Source: UBA7957 sp965224675 (lineage in GTDB: Bacteria > Pseudomonadota > Gammaproteobacteria > Granulosicoccales > Granulosicoccaceae). Taken from it: a stretch of 64,000 bases of DNA. A program made the position numbers and the translations under genes. The notes under the pieces are model-generated. The model did not search any database and was not told the DNA's origin. It saw nothing but the letters and a program-made list of their open reading frames with translations. How positions within the stretch are numbered: the stretch's first letter is position 1; every line of letters begins with the position of its first letter. The stretch lies in assembly GCA_965224675.1 (NCBI GenBank), contig CBDDAA010000002.1, forward strand, positions 1,736,001-1,800,000. The letters run 5' to 3'. This document shows, piece after piece, positions 45,079-54,677 of the stretch.

Positions 45079-46542
45079 ATGCAATATAAAGATCTTCGTG
45101 ATTTTATAGAGAAGCTCAAAAATGAAGATGAATTACTTATTATTACTGCTGAGGTTGACCCCTACCTTGAAGTAACCGAGATTTGTGATCGTGTGCTACG
45201 TAGTAATGGCCCTGCAATTCTTTTTACTAATCCTAAGGGTTCATCCATTCCATTGCTGGCAAATTTATTTGGAACAAGCAAACGTGTGGCAATGGGGATG
45301 GGAGCTGATTCAGTCGATGCACTGAAAGAAATAGGTAAGTTACTTTCTTTTCTTAAAGAACCCGAGCCACCAAAAGGGTTAAAAGAGGCATGGAAAACCT
45401 TACCCATCTATAAAAAAGTTCTCGATATGTCGCCTAAATTCATATCCAACGCACCGTGCCAAACTTGTATTGTTAGCGGCGAAGATATTAATTTAGCTGA
45501 TTTTCCAATTCAAACCTGTTGGCCGGGTGATGTAGCACCGTTGATTAGCTGGGGTTTGGTTGTTACACAGGGCCCTAGTAAATCACGTCAGAATATGGGT
45601 ATTTACCGGCAGCAATTAATTGCACGAAACAAGGTGATTATGCGGTGGTTATCTCATCGTGGGGGGGCGCTGGATTATCAGGATTGGTTAGTATCTTATC
45701 CGCTGGAACCGTTTCCGGTTTCGGTTGTTTTGGGTGCAGATCCAGCAACCATTCTTGCGGCTGTAACGCCAGTACCAGACACGCTTTCTGAACATGCGTT
45801 CGCCGGACTTTTAAGAGGGAAGAGAACTCATTTAACACGTTCCACGTTATCTGATCTACCCGTTCCCGCATCTGCTGAAATTGTACTTGAAGGGTTTATT
45901 TACCCTAATGAAACGGCAATAGAAGGTCCTTTTGGTGATCACACAGGTTATTACAATGAAGTGGAAGAGTTTCCAGTCTTTACAGTAGAGCGCATTACAC
46001 ATAGAAAGGACCCTATTTATCATTCAACCTACACAGGTCGACCGCCTGATGAACCAGCCGTGTTAGGAGTCGCACTTAATGAGGTATTCGTACCTATACT
46101 ACAAAAACAATTTCCAGAGATTGTAGATTTTTACTTACCACCGGAAGGCTGTTCCTATCGTATGGCATTGGTCAGTATTCGTAAACAATACCCAGGTCAC
46201 GCGAAACGGGTCATGATGGGAGTCTGGTCGTACCTACGCCAGTTTATGTATACAAAGTTTATTGTAGTGGTTGATAGTGATATAAATATACGAAATTGGG
46301 AAGATGTTATATGGGCTATTACCACTAGGATGGACCCGGAACGTGATACTACCTTTATCAAAAACACACCTATAGATTACCTAGATTTTGCGTCACCAGT
46401 TGCTGGTTTAGGTTCAAAAATGGGTTTAGACGCTACTAATAAAATGCCAGGGGAAACACAACGGGAGTGGGGAACACCAATTGTAATGGATGAATCGGTG
46501 AAAAAAAGAGTGAGTCAAAGATGGTCAGAGTTTGGTCTCTGA
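45079..46542 (+). CDS. ubiD: 4-hydroxy-3-polyprenylbenzoate decarboxylase UbiD
   Basis: 487 aa (E. coli 497). Uses prenylated FMN made by UbiX to decarboxylate the ubiquinone precursor. Family segments visible: GMGADSVDAL, NMGIYRQQ, the prFMN-contacting HRGGALDYQ, and the active-site Glu of the EGPFGDHTGYY stretch. A G7 run encodes part of RGGA near 45660. Starts 5 bases after prlC, sharing its transcript. UbiX is not in the window. Confidence 0.96.
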   Translation: MQYKDLRDFIEKLKNEDELLIITAEVDPYLEVTEICDRVLRSNGPAILFTNPKGSSIPLLANLFGTSKRVAMGMGADSVDALKEIGKLLSFLKEPEPPKGLKEAWKTLPIYKKVLDMSPKFISNAPCQTCIVSGEDINLADFPIQTCWPGDVAPLISWGLVVTQGPSKSRQNMGIYRQQLIARNKVIMRWLSHRGGALDYQDWLVSYPLEPFPVSVVLGADPATILAAVTPVPDTLSEHAFAGLLRGKRTHLTRSTLSDLPVPASAEIVLEGFIYPNETAIEGPFGDHTGYYNEVEEFPVFTVERITHRKDPIYHSTYTGRPPDEPAVLGVALNEVFVPILQKQFPEIVDFYLPPEGCSYRMALVSIRKQYPGHAKRVMMGVWSYLRQFMYTKFIVVVDSDINIRNWEDVIWAITTRMDPERDTTFIKNTPIDYLDFASPVAGLGSKMGLDATNKMPGETQREWGTPIVMDESVKKRVSQRWSEFGL

Positions 46543-46561
46543 TCAAAATTAATTGTTTTTT

Positions 46562-46600
46562 AAAAAAAAGGGGCTAACTTACTTGGCCCCTTTTCTGTTT
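46562..46600. terminator. Bidirectional intrinsic terminator between ubiD and hemY
   Basis: A 9-bp stem AAAAGGGGC (46566-46574) pairs with GCCCCTTTT (46586-46594) around an 11-base loop. Runs of T follow in both directions: TTTTCTGTTTT on the plus strand and, on the minus strand, a run of eight T. The ubiD and hemY genes converge here, so it serves both. Confidence 0.85.
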
Positions 46601-46602
46601 TA

Positions 46603-47871
46603 TCAAGCAGGTGCCACCTCTTTTTCACTTTCAATTTTGGCGGGATTAGCCAATCCACTTAATTGAGTTGTTATTGTTGGTGAAACTTCATACCCTTCTT
46701 CACTATTAACAGCGTAACCGTGTTTATACGCTTCCATAGCCCCCGCAGGGTCATCAATTGCCTCCAGTATTTTTCCTAAAGTGAAAAAAGCAGGCTTAGA
46801 GGGTTTCATACTAATACTTTTGACAACTGACTCTTTAGCTTTTGTCCATAAGCTTTTACGGTATGCCAAATTACTGATTGTCAAAAGTAACGCAACGCTC
46901 TCACCATTTTTAGCCTTCCACTTTTCAGCTTGATCCAATTGTGCGCTTAGATCACTGGATTCAATCCGTCCGAATAGTTCAACCAGATCATCATTCCAAT
47001 TTTTATCTAATGATTTGGTGATTAGTGCAATGGCTTCAGTTCCTTGCTCATTTTCATTTAAACGTTGCGCATATATCTTAACAATTTCGCTCGATTCCTG
47101 AATATGAACGGGTAAATCTTCGTAGATTGCCTGAATATTACCTTTCGCTGCATCATTTAATGAACTCCCGGCAGCTATTTTTTCCATGTTTAACAACTGA
47201 TCTTTCGGTGCCGCCTGTAACTTGCGCGCCGTTTTTAACAACTCAGTCATTTTTTCCCAATTGTGGGTTTCCTTATAGCCGTTGATCAGCAACCATATTG
47301 CGCGTTTATTCTTGGGTGCTGCTTTTCGTACTGAGGTTAGTTTTTTCAGCGCATCTTTATAACTATGTCGCTGCATCAACATACTGGCTTCTGTAATACC
47401 AACAGCAACCTCAGATTCGGGTGAACAATCTGCTGCCTTTTGTAAGTACTTGGCACTTAGTGTATGTTTACCTCGTTCATTAGCGGCCTTTGCTGCAGTT
47501 ATAAATGTTGCTGTGTCACAAGTAGAATTGGAAGAAAGGTTTTTCGTTAAGATAGATTCCGCACTTTCAAAGTTTCCTTCACTGTATTCAATCAGCCCTT
47601 GGCCCATGGCTTCATGTGCTTTTTGCTGGCGTTTGCGTTCACCTCGTTTTTTTAGCGATTTTGGTGCATTTAGAAGGCCCATAAATGCGCGAAGAAGCAG
47701 GTAAAAAACCACAAACGCAACACCTATACCGGCTAACACGAGGCCTAAAGTCATAGGCCCATAATGTACACCTAGCCAAGTTACATCAACTTGTCCGGGA
47801 TCTTTGTGAATAAAAAAAGCCGTTGCGATAGCAATTACGATTAAAAGTAATGATACGACGAGTGTTTTCAT
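46603..47871 (-). CDS. hemY: HemY-type membrane TPR protein
   Basis: 422 aa. Two membrane helices (about 2-18 and 38-62) form the HemY N-terminal domain, followed by cytoplasmic or periplasmic TPR-like helical repeats. In gammaproteobacteria this gene ends the hemCDXY cluster; it is unrelated to protoporphyrinogen oxidase HemY of Bacillus. Its exact role in haem metabolism is unproved. It begins directly after hemX with no gap. Confidence 0.92.
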   Translation of the reverse strand: MKTLVVSLLLIVIAIATAFFIHKDPGQVDVTWLGVHYGPMTLGLVLAGIGVAFVVFYLLLRAFMGLLNAPKSLKKRGERKRQQKAHEAMGQGLIEYSEGNFESAESILTKNLSSNSTCDTATFITAAKAANERGKHTLSAKYLQKAADCSPESEVAVGITEASMLMQRHSYKDALKKLTSVRKAAPKNKRAIWLLINGYKETHNWEKMTELLKTARKLQAAPKDQLLNMEKIAAGSSLNDAAKGNIQAIYEDLPVHIQESSEIVKIYAQRLNENEQGTEAIALITKSLDKNWNDDLVELFGRIESSDLSAQLDQAEKWKAKNGESVALLLTISNLAYRKSLWTKAKESVVKSISMKPSKPAFFTLGKILEAIDDPAGAMEAYKHGYAVNSEEGYEVSPTITTQLSGLANPAKIESEKEVAPA

Positions 47872-49370
47872 TTATTTCTCGCCCCTTTTGGAGTGAATTT
47901 CGTTAAACAAAGTCAAGGCTTGTCCCAGTTTGCTGACTGAAGGCACAATTTTCTGTACCTCCAGCACAGCAAGATCTTCAAGATAAGCTTTGGTCAAATT
48001 ATTGTCCAGATCATAGCTTTCCTGGACATACTTTACGGTATTTTCCATTTGTAGACTATAAGTCTGCTGATCACGTCTAAGTACAGAGAGTCGTGCTCCT
48101 TGTAAGTTAAGTCGAAGAGCCTCGCTTGCGGATAATTGCTTGCGTGTAGGTTTGCCAGGTCGAACAAGCGGCGTACCATCAGATTTTTCGGTTTTAACCA
48201 GACTTTTAAGTGATTGGAACAATTGATCTGCCACATCTCTTGCATCAAGTTCAGTTGGGTCTTCTTTAACTTGTGCAACCACCCTTTCCACACCTGATGG
48301 AGGTAGTGGTAGGGTATCAGCGCGTTTACTTAATTTTTGCAGCTCAAATGCAATTCCTTCAATATCTGGCATTCCCACCTGGCGTAATTCCGCAACTTCT
48401 TCAGCGATCTGATCCCGCACAGGTGAATACCTAGCATCACCTAGATCATGTAACCGATCTGATGCGGCTCTTAATGCATACACTGCAGATTTTGTGTCTC
48501 CAGCCAAGTTTACGCGATGGCCTCCGCTACGTAGTAGATACTCAACTTCGGCAAGAATCCACTCTCTTTGACCTCGAGTGGCCAATTTGTGCGTATTTGC
48601 CAGACCTTTATCAAAGTTAACGAAAGTTTCCTGCACCTGAGCAAACTGCGCGGTTGTTTCATCTTTTAATGATTGCTGTTGTTGAGCAACTTCATCATGC
48701 AGAGAGCTGAGTCCTGACTCTGTTTTACTGGTAAGCTCCTGCATAGCCTTTACTGTAGTACTGGCAACCTCAGACACTGCCGATTCTGTTTTTGCTTCCA
48801 GGTCTTTTTGCACTTGATCGAGTTTCCCACTGAGATCCTGGTTAACTGTATCCAGCTTCCCACTAAATGTTTGATCAGCAGTATCCAATTTTCCGCTTAA
48901 TGCTTGATTTACTGTGTCCAGTTTTGAGTTTAATGATTGATCAACTGATTTCAGCTTTGTGTTCAAAGTTTCATCAATAGTGCTCAGTTTTCCATCCAAT
49001 GTCTGGTTCACAGTTTTCAACTTGCCGTCGAAATCCTGTTGAAACGCCACCAATTTCCCATCAAATGCCTCGCCAACTGACGTTAGTTTTTCCCCCAGGC
49101 TTTGAATACTGCCGTTGACAGTCTCCATGTTACTTTGTACACCTGCCTTTAACTCACTGGAATTGCTTTCAAATAGGGTGCTTGTCTGATTTCTGAATTT
49201 TTGCAGCTCCGTATAAAGATATGCCGATATTGCACTGGCTGCCAGCGCGATAAATAGCGCAAGTCCTGCTATTACTCCGCCTCCTTTTTTTCGTTTATTT
49301 GTAATATCGTTTGTAGACGTTTTGTTGCTTGTCTTTTTTCGTTATTCATGTTTTGCCGTTTTTCTTTCAT
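47872..49370 (-). CDS. hemX: HemX-family protein, one-base frame break near the N-terminus
   Basis: The C-terminal 220 residues are the HemX domain (for example REWILAEVEYLLR). A membrane helix (GVIAGLALFIALAA onward) and basic cytoplasmic N-terminus precede it, but they have no start codon in frame. The ATGs at 49370 (4 bases after hemD) and 49349 are in another frame. Adding one A to the A6 run at 49334-49339 (minus strand) joins MNNEKKTSNK to the rest and restores a normal HemX start. Sequencing error, slippage or a true mutation are all possible. Nine 11-residue repeats follow the helix. HemX supports the hemCDXY cluster; its biochemical role is unclear. Confidence 0.85.
48799..49095 (-). 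repeat. Nine tandem 33-bp (11-residue) repeats in hemX
   Basis: The encoded unit is close to DGKLxTVxQxL, repeated nine times without gaps (examples: DGKLKTVNQTL, NSKLDTVNQAL, SGKLDTVNQDL). Leu at positions 4 and 11 and Val/Ile at 7 give a hendecad coiled coil. Copies differ in synonymous bases, so the array is old enough to have diverged. It lies between the membrane helix and the HemX domain. Confidence 0.85.
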
Positions 49371-49374
49371 ATTC

Positions 49375-50169
49375 TCAATCTGGCTGGTTTAGGAAATGCT
49401 TGGAGAACCACTGCTGCAGCGCAATCAGCTGGCCTTGATCTCCTGGATTATTTGCAATTATTACTTTTGACTTGAAATCTAAGTCCTGAGCTAATTTATT
49501 GCAACGCTGACTGTTTACAACCAGTGGTATATTTGACAGTTGTTCACAGAAGTAAGGTTTTACGATTTCTACCAAGTTGAACAAGCCCTGATTACTGGTG
49601 ATACAAATAACGTGAGGAGGCTCAGCTGCAAAAATTGCATTTAGTTGCTCGCTTGAATACTCAGGAATCCTATTTCTATATACTTCAATAGTTTCTATGG
49701 TAGCTCCACGTTGACTCAGACACTTTTTTAGCAAGGTCCTTCCTTTATCTCCGCTAATTATAGCAATGCGCTTTCTGTAAATTGATTGAAATTCATCCAA
49801 CTCAAGTAAGGATTCGCTCGAAAATCCAGATTTTGGTAGGATATCAACATTTTGACCATAGTGTAACAAGGTTTGACGCGTAATGCCTCCAATGGCAGCG
49901 ACCTTGGTTAAATTTGACCGCCAAGGTAGTGGCAATAATGCATGAGCATAAGTGACTGCATTAGGGCTGACAAAAATAACAACATCCCATAAATTATAAT
50001 TTTTTAGTTGAAGGGTTATTTGCTCCGATCTATCCGTCAGCTTGATTTTAATAAGAGGGAAAGCAATGGGTTGTGCACCCGAATCATTTAGTAACTGAAT
50101 AAAATTCTTCTGTTGATGTATGGGTCTGGTGACCAGTACACGAAGGCCCTGTAGAGGTGACGGGGTCAT
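49375..50169 (-). CDS. hemD: Uroporphyrinogen-III synthase
   Basis: 264 aa from ATG 50169 (a TTG lies just before). Cyclises hydroxymethylbilane with inversion of ring D. Sequence is poorly conserved in this family; visible features are the N-terminal GLRVLVTRP segment, FVSPNAVTYA near the end of domain 1 and the KRIAIISGDKGRTLL hinge of domain 2. Position between hemC and hemX supports the call. Confidence 0.9.
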   Translation of the reverse strand: MTPSPLQGLRVLVTRPIHQQKNFIQLLNDSGAQPIAFPLIKIKLTDRSEQITLQLKNYNLWDVVIFVSPNAVTYAHALLPLPWRSNLTKVAAIGGITRQTLLHYGQNVDILPKSGFSSESLLELDEFQSIYRKRIAIISGDKGRTLLKKCLSQRGATIETIEVYRNRIPEYSSEQLNAIFAAEPPHVICITSNQGLFNLVEIVKPYFCEQLSNIPLVVNSQRCNKLAQDLDFKSKVIIANNPGDQGQLIALQQWFSKHFLNQPD

Positions 50170-50228
50170 CAAAAAATGCCCAGGTCACATAATGTAATAA
50201 CGTTGTTAATCATTAAGTGAATAACACA

Positions 50229-51149
50229 TTAATGTAAATGTTCTAATAATTTCCCTGCTCCCTGTGTCAATAGATCCTCAGCAATTGCAATTCCCAATGA
50301 TTCGGCATTAGGTAAAGAATCGTTTTTTTCACTAAAGAGTATTGTACTGCCATCAACAGATCCTACAAGACCACGCATAGTTAGCCTCGAATTTGAGATT
50401 TCAGCGAAACCGGCAATAGGTGTTTGACATCCACCGTTTAAGCGTTTGTTCATAGCTCGTTCAGCACAAATACGAGTAGTGGTTTCCTGATGGTGCAATA
50501 CACTAATCAACTCGTGAATCATTTCATCATCAATACGACACTCGATGCCAATAGCCCCCTGACCAACGGCTGGCAAGCTAAGTTCAGCTGGAATGTGCTG
50601 ACGTATTCGTTCCTGCATATTCAGTCGTATCAAGCCCGCAGATGCCAGGATGATGGCGTCATAGTTATTGGCATCAAGCTTGGCGAGGCGAGTATTCACA
50701 TTACCTCTGAGGTCCAATAATTCGAATTCAGGGTTACGCGAGAGAAGCTGGCATTGACGGCGCAAACTACAGGTTCCAATCCGTGCATTTTTGGGTAGTT
50801 CCTCTAATGATGAGAACTTATTGGAGACAAAGGCGTCATAAGGATTCTCGCGATCCATGATAACGGCAAGATGTAATCCATCGGGGAAGTAAACGGGAAC
50901 ATCTTTCATTGAGTGAACAGCAATATCGGCTTTGCCCGCAAGCATGCCAAGTTCCAGCTCTTTGACAAACAGCCCCTTGCCACCGATTTTTGCTAATGGG
51001 CTATCGAGTAATTGGTCTCCCTGTGTAACCATACGCACAAGTTTAATCTTTATATTTTTATGGGCTTTAAGCAGACGGCGTTTAACTTCTTCGGCTTGCC
51101 AGAGCGCAAGAGGGCTTTTACGGGTTGCTATACGAATGGTTTTACACAT
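50229..51149 (-). CDS. hemC: Porphobilinogen deaminase (hydroxymethylbilane synthase)
   Basis: 306 aa from ATG 51149 (MCKTIRIATRKSPLALWQ); the frame extends three codons further. Condenses four porphobilinogens. The dipyrromethane-cofactor cysteine is in LNGGCQTPIAG near residue 241, the catalytic Asp in VHSMKDVP at about 80-87, and arginines in RRQCQLL. Divergent from the thioredoxin-like gene. Confidence 0.97.
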   Translation of the reverse strand: MCKTIRIATRKSPLALWQAEEVKRRLLKAHKNIKIKLVRMVTQGDQLLDSPLAKIGGKGLFVKELELGMLAGKADIAVHSMKDVPVYFPDGLHLAVIMDRENPYDAFVSNKFSSLEELPKNARIGTCSLRRQCQLLSRNPEFELLDLRGNVNTRLAKLDANNYDAIILASAGLIRLNMQERIRQHIPAELSLPAVGQGAIGIECRIDDEMIHELISVLHHQETTTRICAERAMNKRLNGGCQTPIAGFAEISNSRLTMRGLVGSVDGSTILFSEKNDSLPNAESLGIAIAEDLLTQGAGKLLEHLH

Positions 51150-51233
51150 ATCTATCAAAAGGTATATCCAAATGAGCCGAAAAATTGAGAGAATTAACTA
51201 CATTAACCACTTAAAGCCTATACAGGTTTGCAA

Positions 51234-51728
51234 ATGATCAGAGTATTTTTATCCATTTTGGTGTTTTTTTCCAGCTATATTCAGTTTTCAGCCTTTGCCG
51301 AAAACACAATAGTCGAGGCGCGTGTCATTGAGATTAGTGATTTGCAAAAAGATGCCTCTCTCATGACCACCTATAAACGACCCATGGTTGTGGAGATGTC
51401 AGCTGAAGATTGTCCCTATTGCTTGCTTGTTGAAGAAACTGTATTACGACCGATGATACTCAGCGGTGAATATAAGGATAAGATTCTATTGCGCAAAGTT
51501 AATATAAATAACCATCAGCAAGTTATGGATTTTAAAGGAAAGAAAATCAGCCAATCTGAATTTGCTGATTATTATAATGTTCATTTGACCCCCACAGTGC
51601 TGTTTCTTGATGATCATGGCAATGAGATAGCGCCACGGATGGTGGGGGTTCCATCGATTGATTTTTATGGAATTTATCTGGACGACAATATTAACTTAGC
51701 CCGAAAGCTGCTTACAAAAACTAATTAA
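51234..51728 (+). CDS. Periplasmic thioredoxin-fold protein (SoxW/DsbD-gamma-like)
   Basis: 164 aa from ATG 51234, which has AGG 7 bases upstream; TTG 51228 is a less likely start. Signal peptide to about residue 22 (SAFAEN). The redox motif CPYC in SAEDCPYCLLVEE lies near 55-67 and the cis-proline in HLTPTVLFLDD near 117. The fold resembles thioredoxin-like SoxW proteins. Partners are unknown; no cytochrome c or sox gene is nearby. Confidence 0.8.
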   Translation: MIRVFLSILVFFSSYIQFSAFAENTIVEARVIEISDLQKDASLMTTYKRPMVVEMSAEDCPYCLLVEETVLRPMILSGEYKDKILLRKVNINNHQQVMDFKGKKISQSEFADYYNVHLTPTVLFLDDHGNEIAPRMVGVPSIDFYGIYLDDNINLARKLLTKTN

Positions 51729-51886
51729 ATAATCGCAGTTCTTCTATTTGCGACGAATTTATTTGATTAAATCAGCCGCCCACTGCGCTTTATTCTGCCA
51801 GCCCCTTTCCCTGGATCCGCTATTTCCAATCATCAAACTGTTATCATTCCCGTTTTACCAGTATTGCGAATTATAAGGATCAGGTC

Positions 51887-53314
51887 ATGTCGAAAAAAGA
51901 AACCGAAAATAAATCAGCCAATAAACAATGGGGTGGGCGCTTTAGTGAAGGGACTGATGCATTTGTACAGCAATTCACTGCATCGGTTGATTTTGATAAA
52001 CGATTATATCGTGATGATATCAATGGTTCACGTGCACATGCCAAAATGCTCAATAAAGTGGCTGTTATCAGTCATGAAGATCTTGATAATATTCTTACTG
52101 GCCTCGATGAGATTGAACGCGAAATCCACGACGGTGAATTTATCTGGTCAGTGGAATTGGAAGATGTTCACATGAATATAGAGGCTGCTCTGACCAATAA
52201 AATAGGTGATGCCGGTAAACGTTTGCACACTGGGAGATCCCGTAATGATCAGGTTGCCACTGACATACGATTATACATGCGTGATGCTATCGACTGTATT
52301 AACAGTGAGTTGTATCGCCTTATGAGTGGCATGTTGGATTTAGCCGGTCGTCATTCACATACAATTATGCCAGGATTTACCCATCTACAATCAGCACAGC
52401 CTGTTACATTTGGCCACCATATTATGGCTTGGTTTGAAATGATGCTGCGCGATATGGATCGGTTAACTCAGTGTCGGGTACGAACCAATGTTATGCCTTT
52501 AGGGGCAGCAGCACTGGCAGGTACCAGCTATCCGATTGACAGACTCTACACCTGTGAGCTGCTCGGGTTCCATAGCCCGGCAGAAAATTCACTTGATGCG
52601 GTCAGTGATCGTGACTTTTCCATTGAGTTTTGTGCAGTGGCGGCAATACTAATGACGCACTTGTCGAGAATCTCCGAGGAGCTGGTGCTTTGGTCTTCAG
52701 CTCAGTTTAATTTTATTGACTTACCCGATCGCTTTTGCACAGGGTCGTCCATCATGCCACAGAAGAAAAATCCCGATGTGCCTGAACTTGTGCGTGGCAA
52801 AACCGGGCGCGTAAATGGAAATCTTGTCTGCCTGTTAACATTGATGAAGTCGCAACCATTAACTTATAATAAAGATAATCAGGAAGATAAGGAACCATTG
52901 TTCGACACCATTGATACCTTACTTGGCTGTCTTTGCGCATTTGCAGATATGATACCGGCCATTGAAGCTAAAGAGATAAACATGAAAGAGGCGGCAGGTC
53001 AGGGATTTTCCACGGCTACCGACTTGGCTGACTATCTGGTGCGTAAAGGCATGGCATTCCGTGATGCCCATGAGGTTGTTGGCAAAGCGGTTAAACTGGG
53101 TGTGGACACAGATAGGGATTTAGCAGAGATAGATATAAAAGAATTGCAAAATATCTCCAGTAAAATTTCTGCTGATGTCTATGATGTATTAACTCTTGAA
53201 GGCTCAGTCTCCAGTCGTAATCACCTGGGAGGAACTTCTCCAAATCAAGTTAATAAGGCTGTTCAGCGTGCACACATAAGACTTGCTGAAGCAAAACAGA
53301 TTGCCGGGTTATAG
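51887..53314 (+). CDS. argH: Argininosuccinate lyase
   Basis: 475 aa (E. coli 457, with about 10 extra N-terminal residues). Splits argininosuccinate into arginine and fumarate. Conserved TGRSRNDQVATD, the His of MPGFTHLQSAQPV and the flexible signature loop GSSIMPQKKNPD (about 286-297) are present. Beside hemC in divergent order, as in Pseudomonas. The 158-base leader shows no clear ArgR box. Confidence 0.97.
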   Translation: MSKKETENKSANKQWGGRFSEGTDAFVQQFTASVDFDKRLYRDDINGSRAHAKMLNKVAVISHEDLDNILTGLDEIEREIHDGEFIWSVELEDVHMNIEAALTNKIGDAGKRLHTGRSRNDQVATDIRLYMRDAIDCINSELYRLMSGMLDLAGRHSHTIMPGFTHLQSAQPVTFGHHIMAWFEMMLRDMDRLTQCRVRTNVMPLGAAALAGTSYPIDRLYTCELLGFHSPAENSLDAVSDRDFSIEFCAVAAILMTHLSRISEELVLWSSAQFNFIDLPDRFCTGSSIMPQKKNPDVPELVRGKTGRVNGNLVCLLTLMKSQPLTYNKDNQEDKEPLFDTIDTLLGCLCAFADMIPAIEAKEINMKEAAGQGFSTATDLADYLVRKGMAFRDAHEVVGKAVKLGVDTDRDLAEIDIKELQNISSKISADVYDVLTLEGSVSSRNHLGGTSPNQVNKAVQRAHIRLAEAKQIAGL

Positions 53315-53348
53315 CTGGCCTGAACTGGCAGAGGAAATAGCTGAATTG

Positions 53349-53708
53349 CTATCTGGATCTTGGGGGTGCATCTGTCAATAATTTTGCCTCCGGTATTAAG
53401 TTGTGAATTTCAGCTGCGATATTCATATCCTGGTGAGCCTCGGAACGAACGCTCACCCACAATAAGTTAATTTTTAAATTTAGATCAGCAAATAACACAA
53501 TATCCTGGTGCCGTCTCAAAATATATTGAATCTGCTCAACGCGTGCTTTAATTTCATAGCAGGGGCGTTTTTTTAATCCACTGATCAACATTCTGAAATC
53601 ACTTACTGGTAGTCCAAATTCATCACGCGTTGGTGCACGCCTCCACAGTGGCTCCGAGGGAGCAAGGCCATATGTTTTAATTTTTTTATCGGCGGTAATC
53701 TGGAGCAT
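53349..53708 (-). CDS. Conserved-looking hypothetical protein
   Basis: 119 aa from ATG 53708 (the frame extends six codons more). No signal peptide or membrane helix. The middle (about residues 65-90) alternates hydrophobic residues, VLFADLNLKINLLWVSVR, suggesting beta strands. A basic segment GLKKRPCYEIKAR precedes it. I do not recognise the family. It is 25 bases from the esterase gene on the same strand, so the two may be co-transcribed, and converges with argH. Confidence 0.7.
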   Translation of the reverse strand: MLQITADKKIKTYGLAPSEPLWRRAPTRDEFGLPVSDFRMLISGLKKRPCYEIKARVEQIQYILRRHQDIVLFADLNLKINLLWVSVRSEAHQDMNIAAEIHNLIPEAKLLTDAPPRSR

Positions 53709-53733
53709 ATTACCCTCGTCATGCAACTAAACA

Positions 53734-54414
53734 TCAAGTTTTAAGCAAGTGCTGCTGGAGCCAGTTTGAAATATCCCGGATTTCCTGTTGATTAAGGCTG
53801 TGAGCCATTTTATAGCTGTGCCAACTTGGGCGAAATCCCTGGCGTTGTAAAATATCCCGAGATATGACAGCGTATTCCATTTTTACAATATCATCGAATT
53901 CACCATGCGCCATAAAGATTGGAAGATCAATAGATTGTTTACTAATTTCTAATAATTTATCTTCTGATACAGGCAAGTAGGCAGACAATACCATCACCCC
54001 AGCAAACTTGATTGATTGGGTTAATGCTGTAAATAGTGCTATGGCACCGCCTTGAGAGAAACCGGCAAGAATAATATGTTTTGCTTCAATGCCGAGGCTT
54101 ATTTGAGCATTTACGAGTGAAAGTACCTGTTCGCGAGATTCAATAACACCTTCCGGGTCTTGTTGAGAACGATCGAGTTCGAGTGATTTTATGTCATACC
54201 AGCCACGCATAGGCATACCATTATTGATTGTGATGGGTCTGATCGGGGCATGTGGGAATATAAAACGTATTGCAAGTTCCGGTGGAAGGTGTAATTCAGG
54301 GATAATGGCTTCAAAATCGTGACCATCTGCTCCCAGGCCATGCAGCCAGATGACGGTGAATTGAGGGTCTTTCCCTGTATCTATTTTAATATATTCGAGC
54401 GCTGAAGATGGCAT
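53734..54414 (-). CDS. Carboxylesterase/acyl-protein thioesterase-like hydrolase
   Basis: 226 aa from ATG 54414; in-frame sequence upstream to 54513 overlaps lptM and is not expected to code. An alpha/beta hydrolase: oxyanion region WLHGLGADGHDF near 24-35, nucleophile Ser in GFSQGG near 114-119, Asp in GEFDDIV near 168-174 and His in MAHSL near 200-204. Family members (EstB, YpfH) cleave short-chain esters or acyl chains; the natural substrate is unknown. Confidence 0.93.
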   Translation of the reverse strand: MPSSALEYIKIDTGKDPQFTVIWLHGLGADGHDFEAIIPELHLPPELAIRFIFPHAPIRPITINNGMPMRGWYDIKSLELDRSQQDPEGVIESREQVLSLVNAQISLGIEAKHIILAGFSQGGAIALFTALTQSIKFAGVMVLSAYLPVSEDKLLEISKQSIDLPIFMAHGEFDDIVKMEYAVISRDILQRQGFRPSWHSYKMAHSLNQQEIRDISNWLQQHLLKT

Positions 54415-54494
54415 ATTAGTAATACCTGTCCAAGTAAATGAGTATTTGATAAGCAAACAGTATACTGCAGCAATATAAGTTAAGAGGTAAGGCA

Positions 54495-54677
54495 ATGAGA
54501 GTATGTTGGACACAAAGTTTTTTTCCAGCCATCATTCTGCTATTTAGTTTGTCGCTGGTGTTATCAGCTTGTGGAAATAAAGGGCCTCTTTATCTGCCAA
54601 CAGAAAATAGTTCGCTGATAATTGATGATCAAGTTCAGAAAGAAAAAAAACAGAATCAGGAAATTAAAGAGCAATGA
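54495..54677 (+). CDS. lptM: LptM (YifL-like) small lipoprotein
   Basis: 60 aa. Signal peptide with lipobox LSAC at about 23-26, followed directly by CGNKGPLYLP, the hallmark of this family. In E. coli LptM helps the LptD/LptE outer-membrane complex mature by favouring correct disulfides. The tail is polar and variable. ATGA overlap with lysA indicates coupled translation; lptM-lysA is a conserved pair. Confidence 0.92.
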   Translation: MRVCWTQSFFPAIILLFSLSLVLSACGNKGPLYLPTENSSLIIDDQVQKEKKQNQEIKEQ

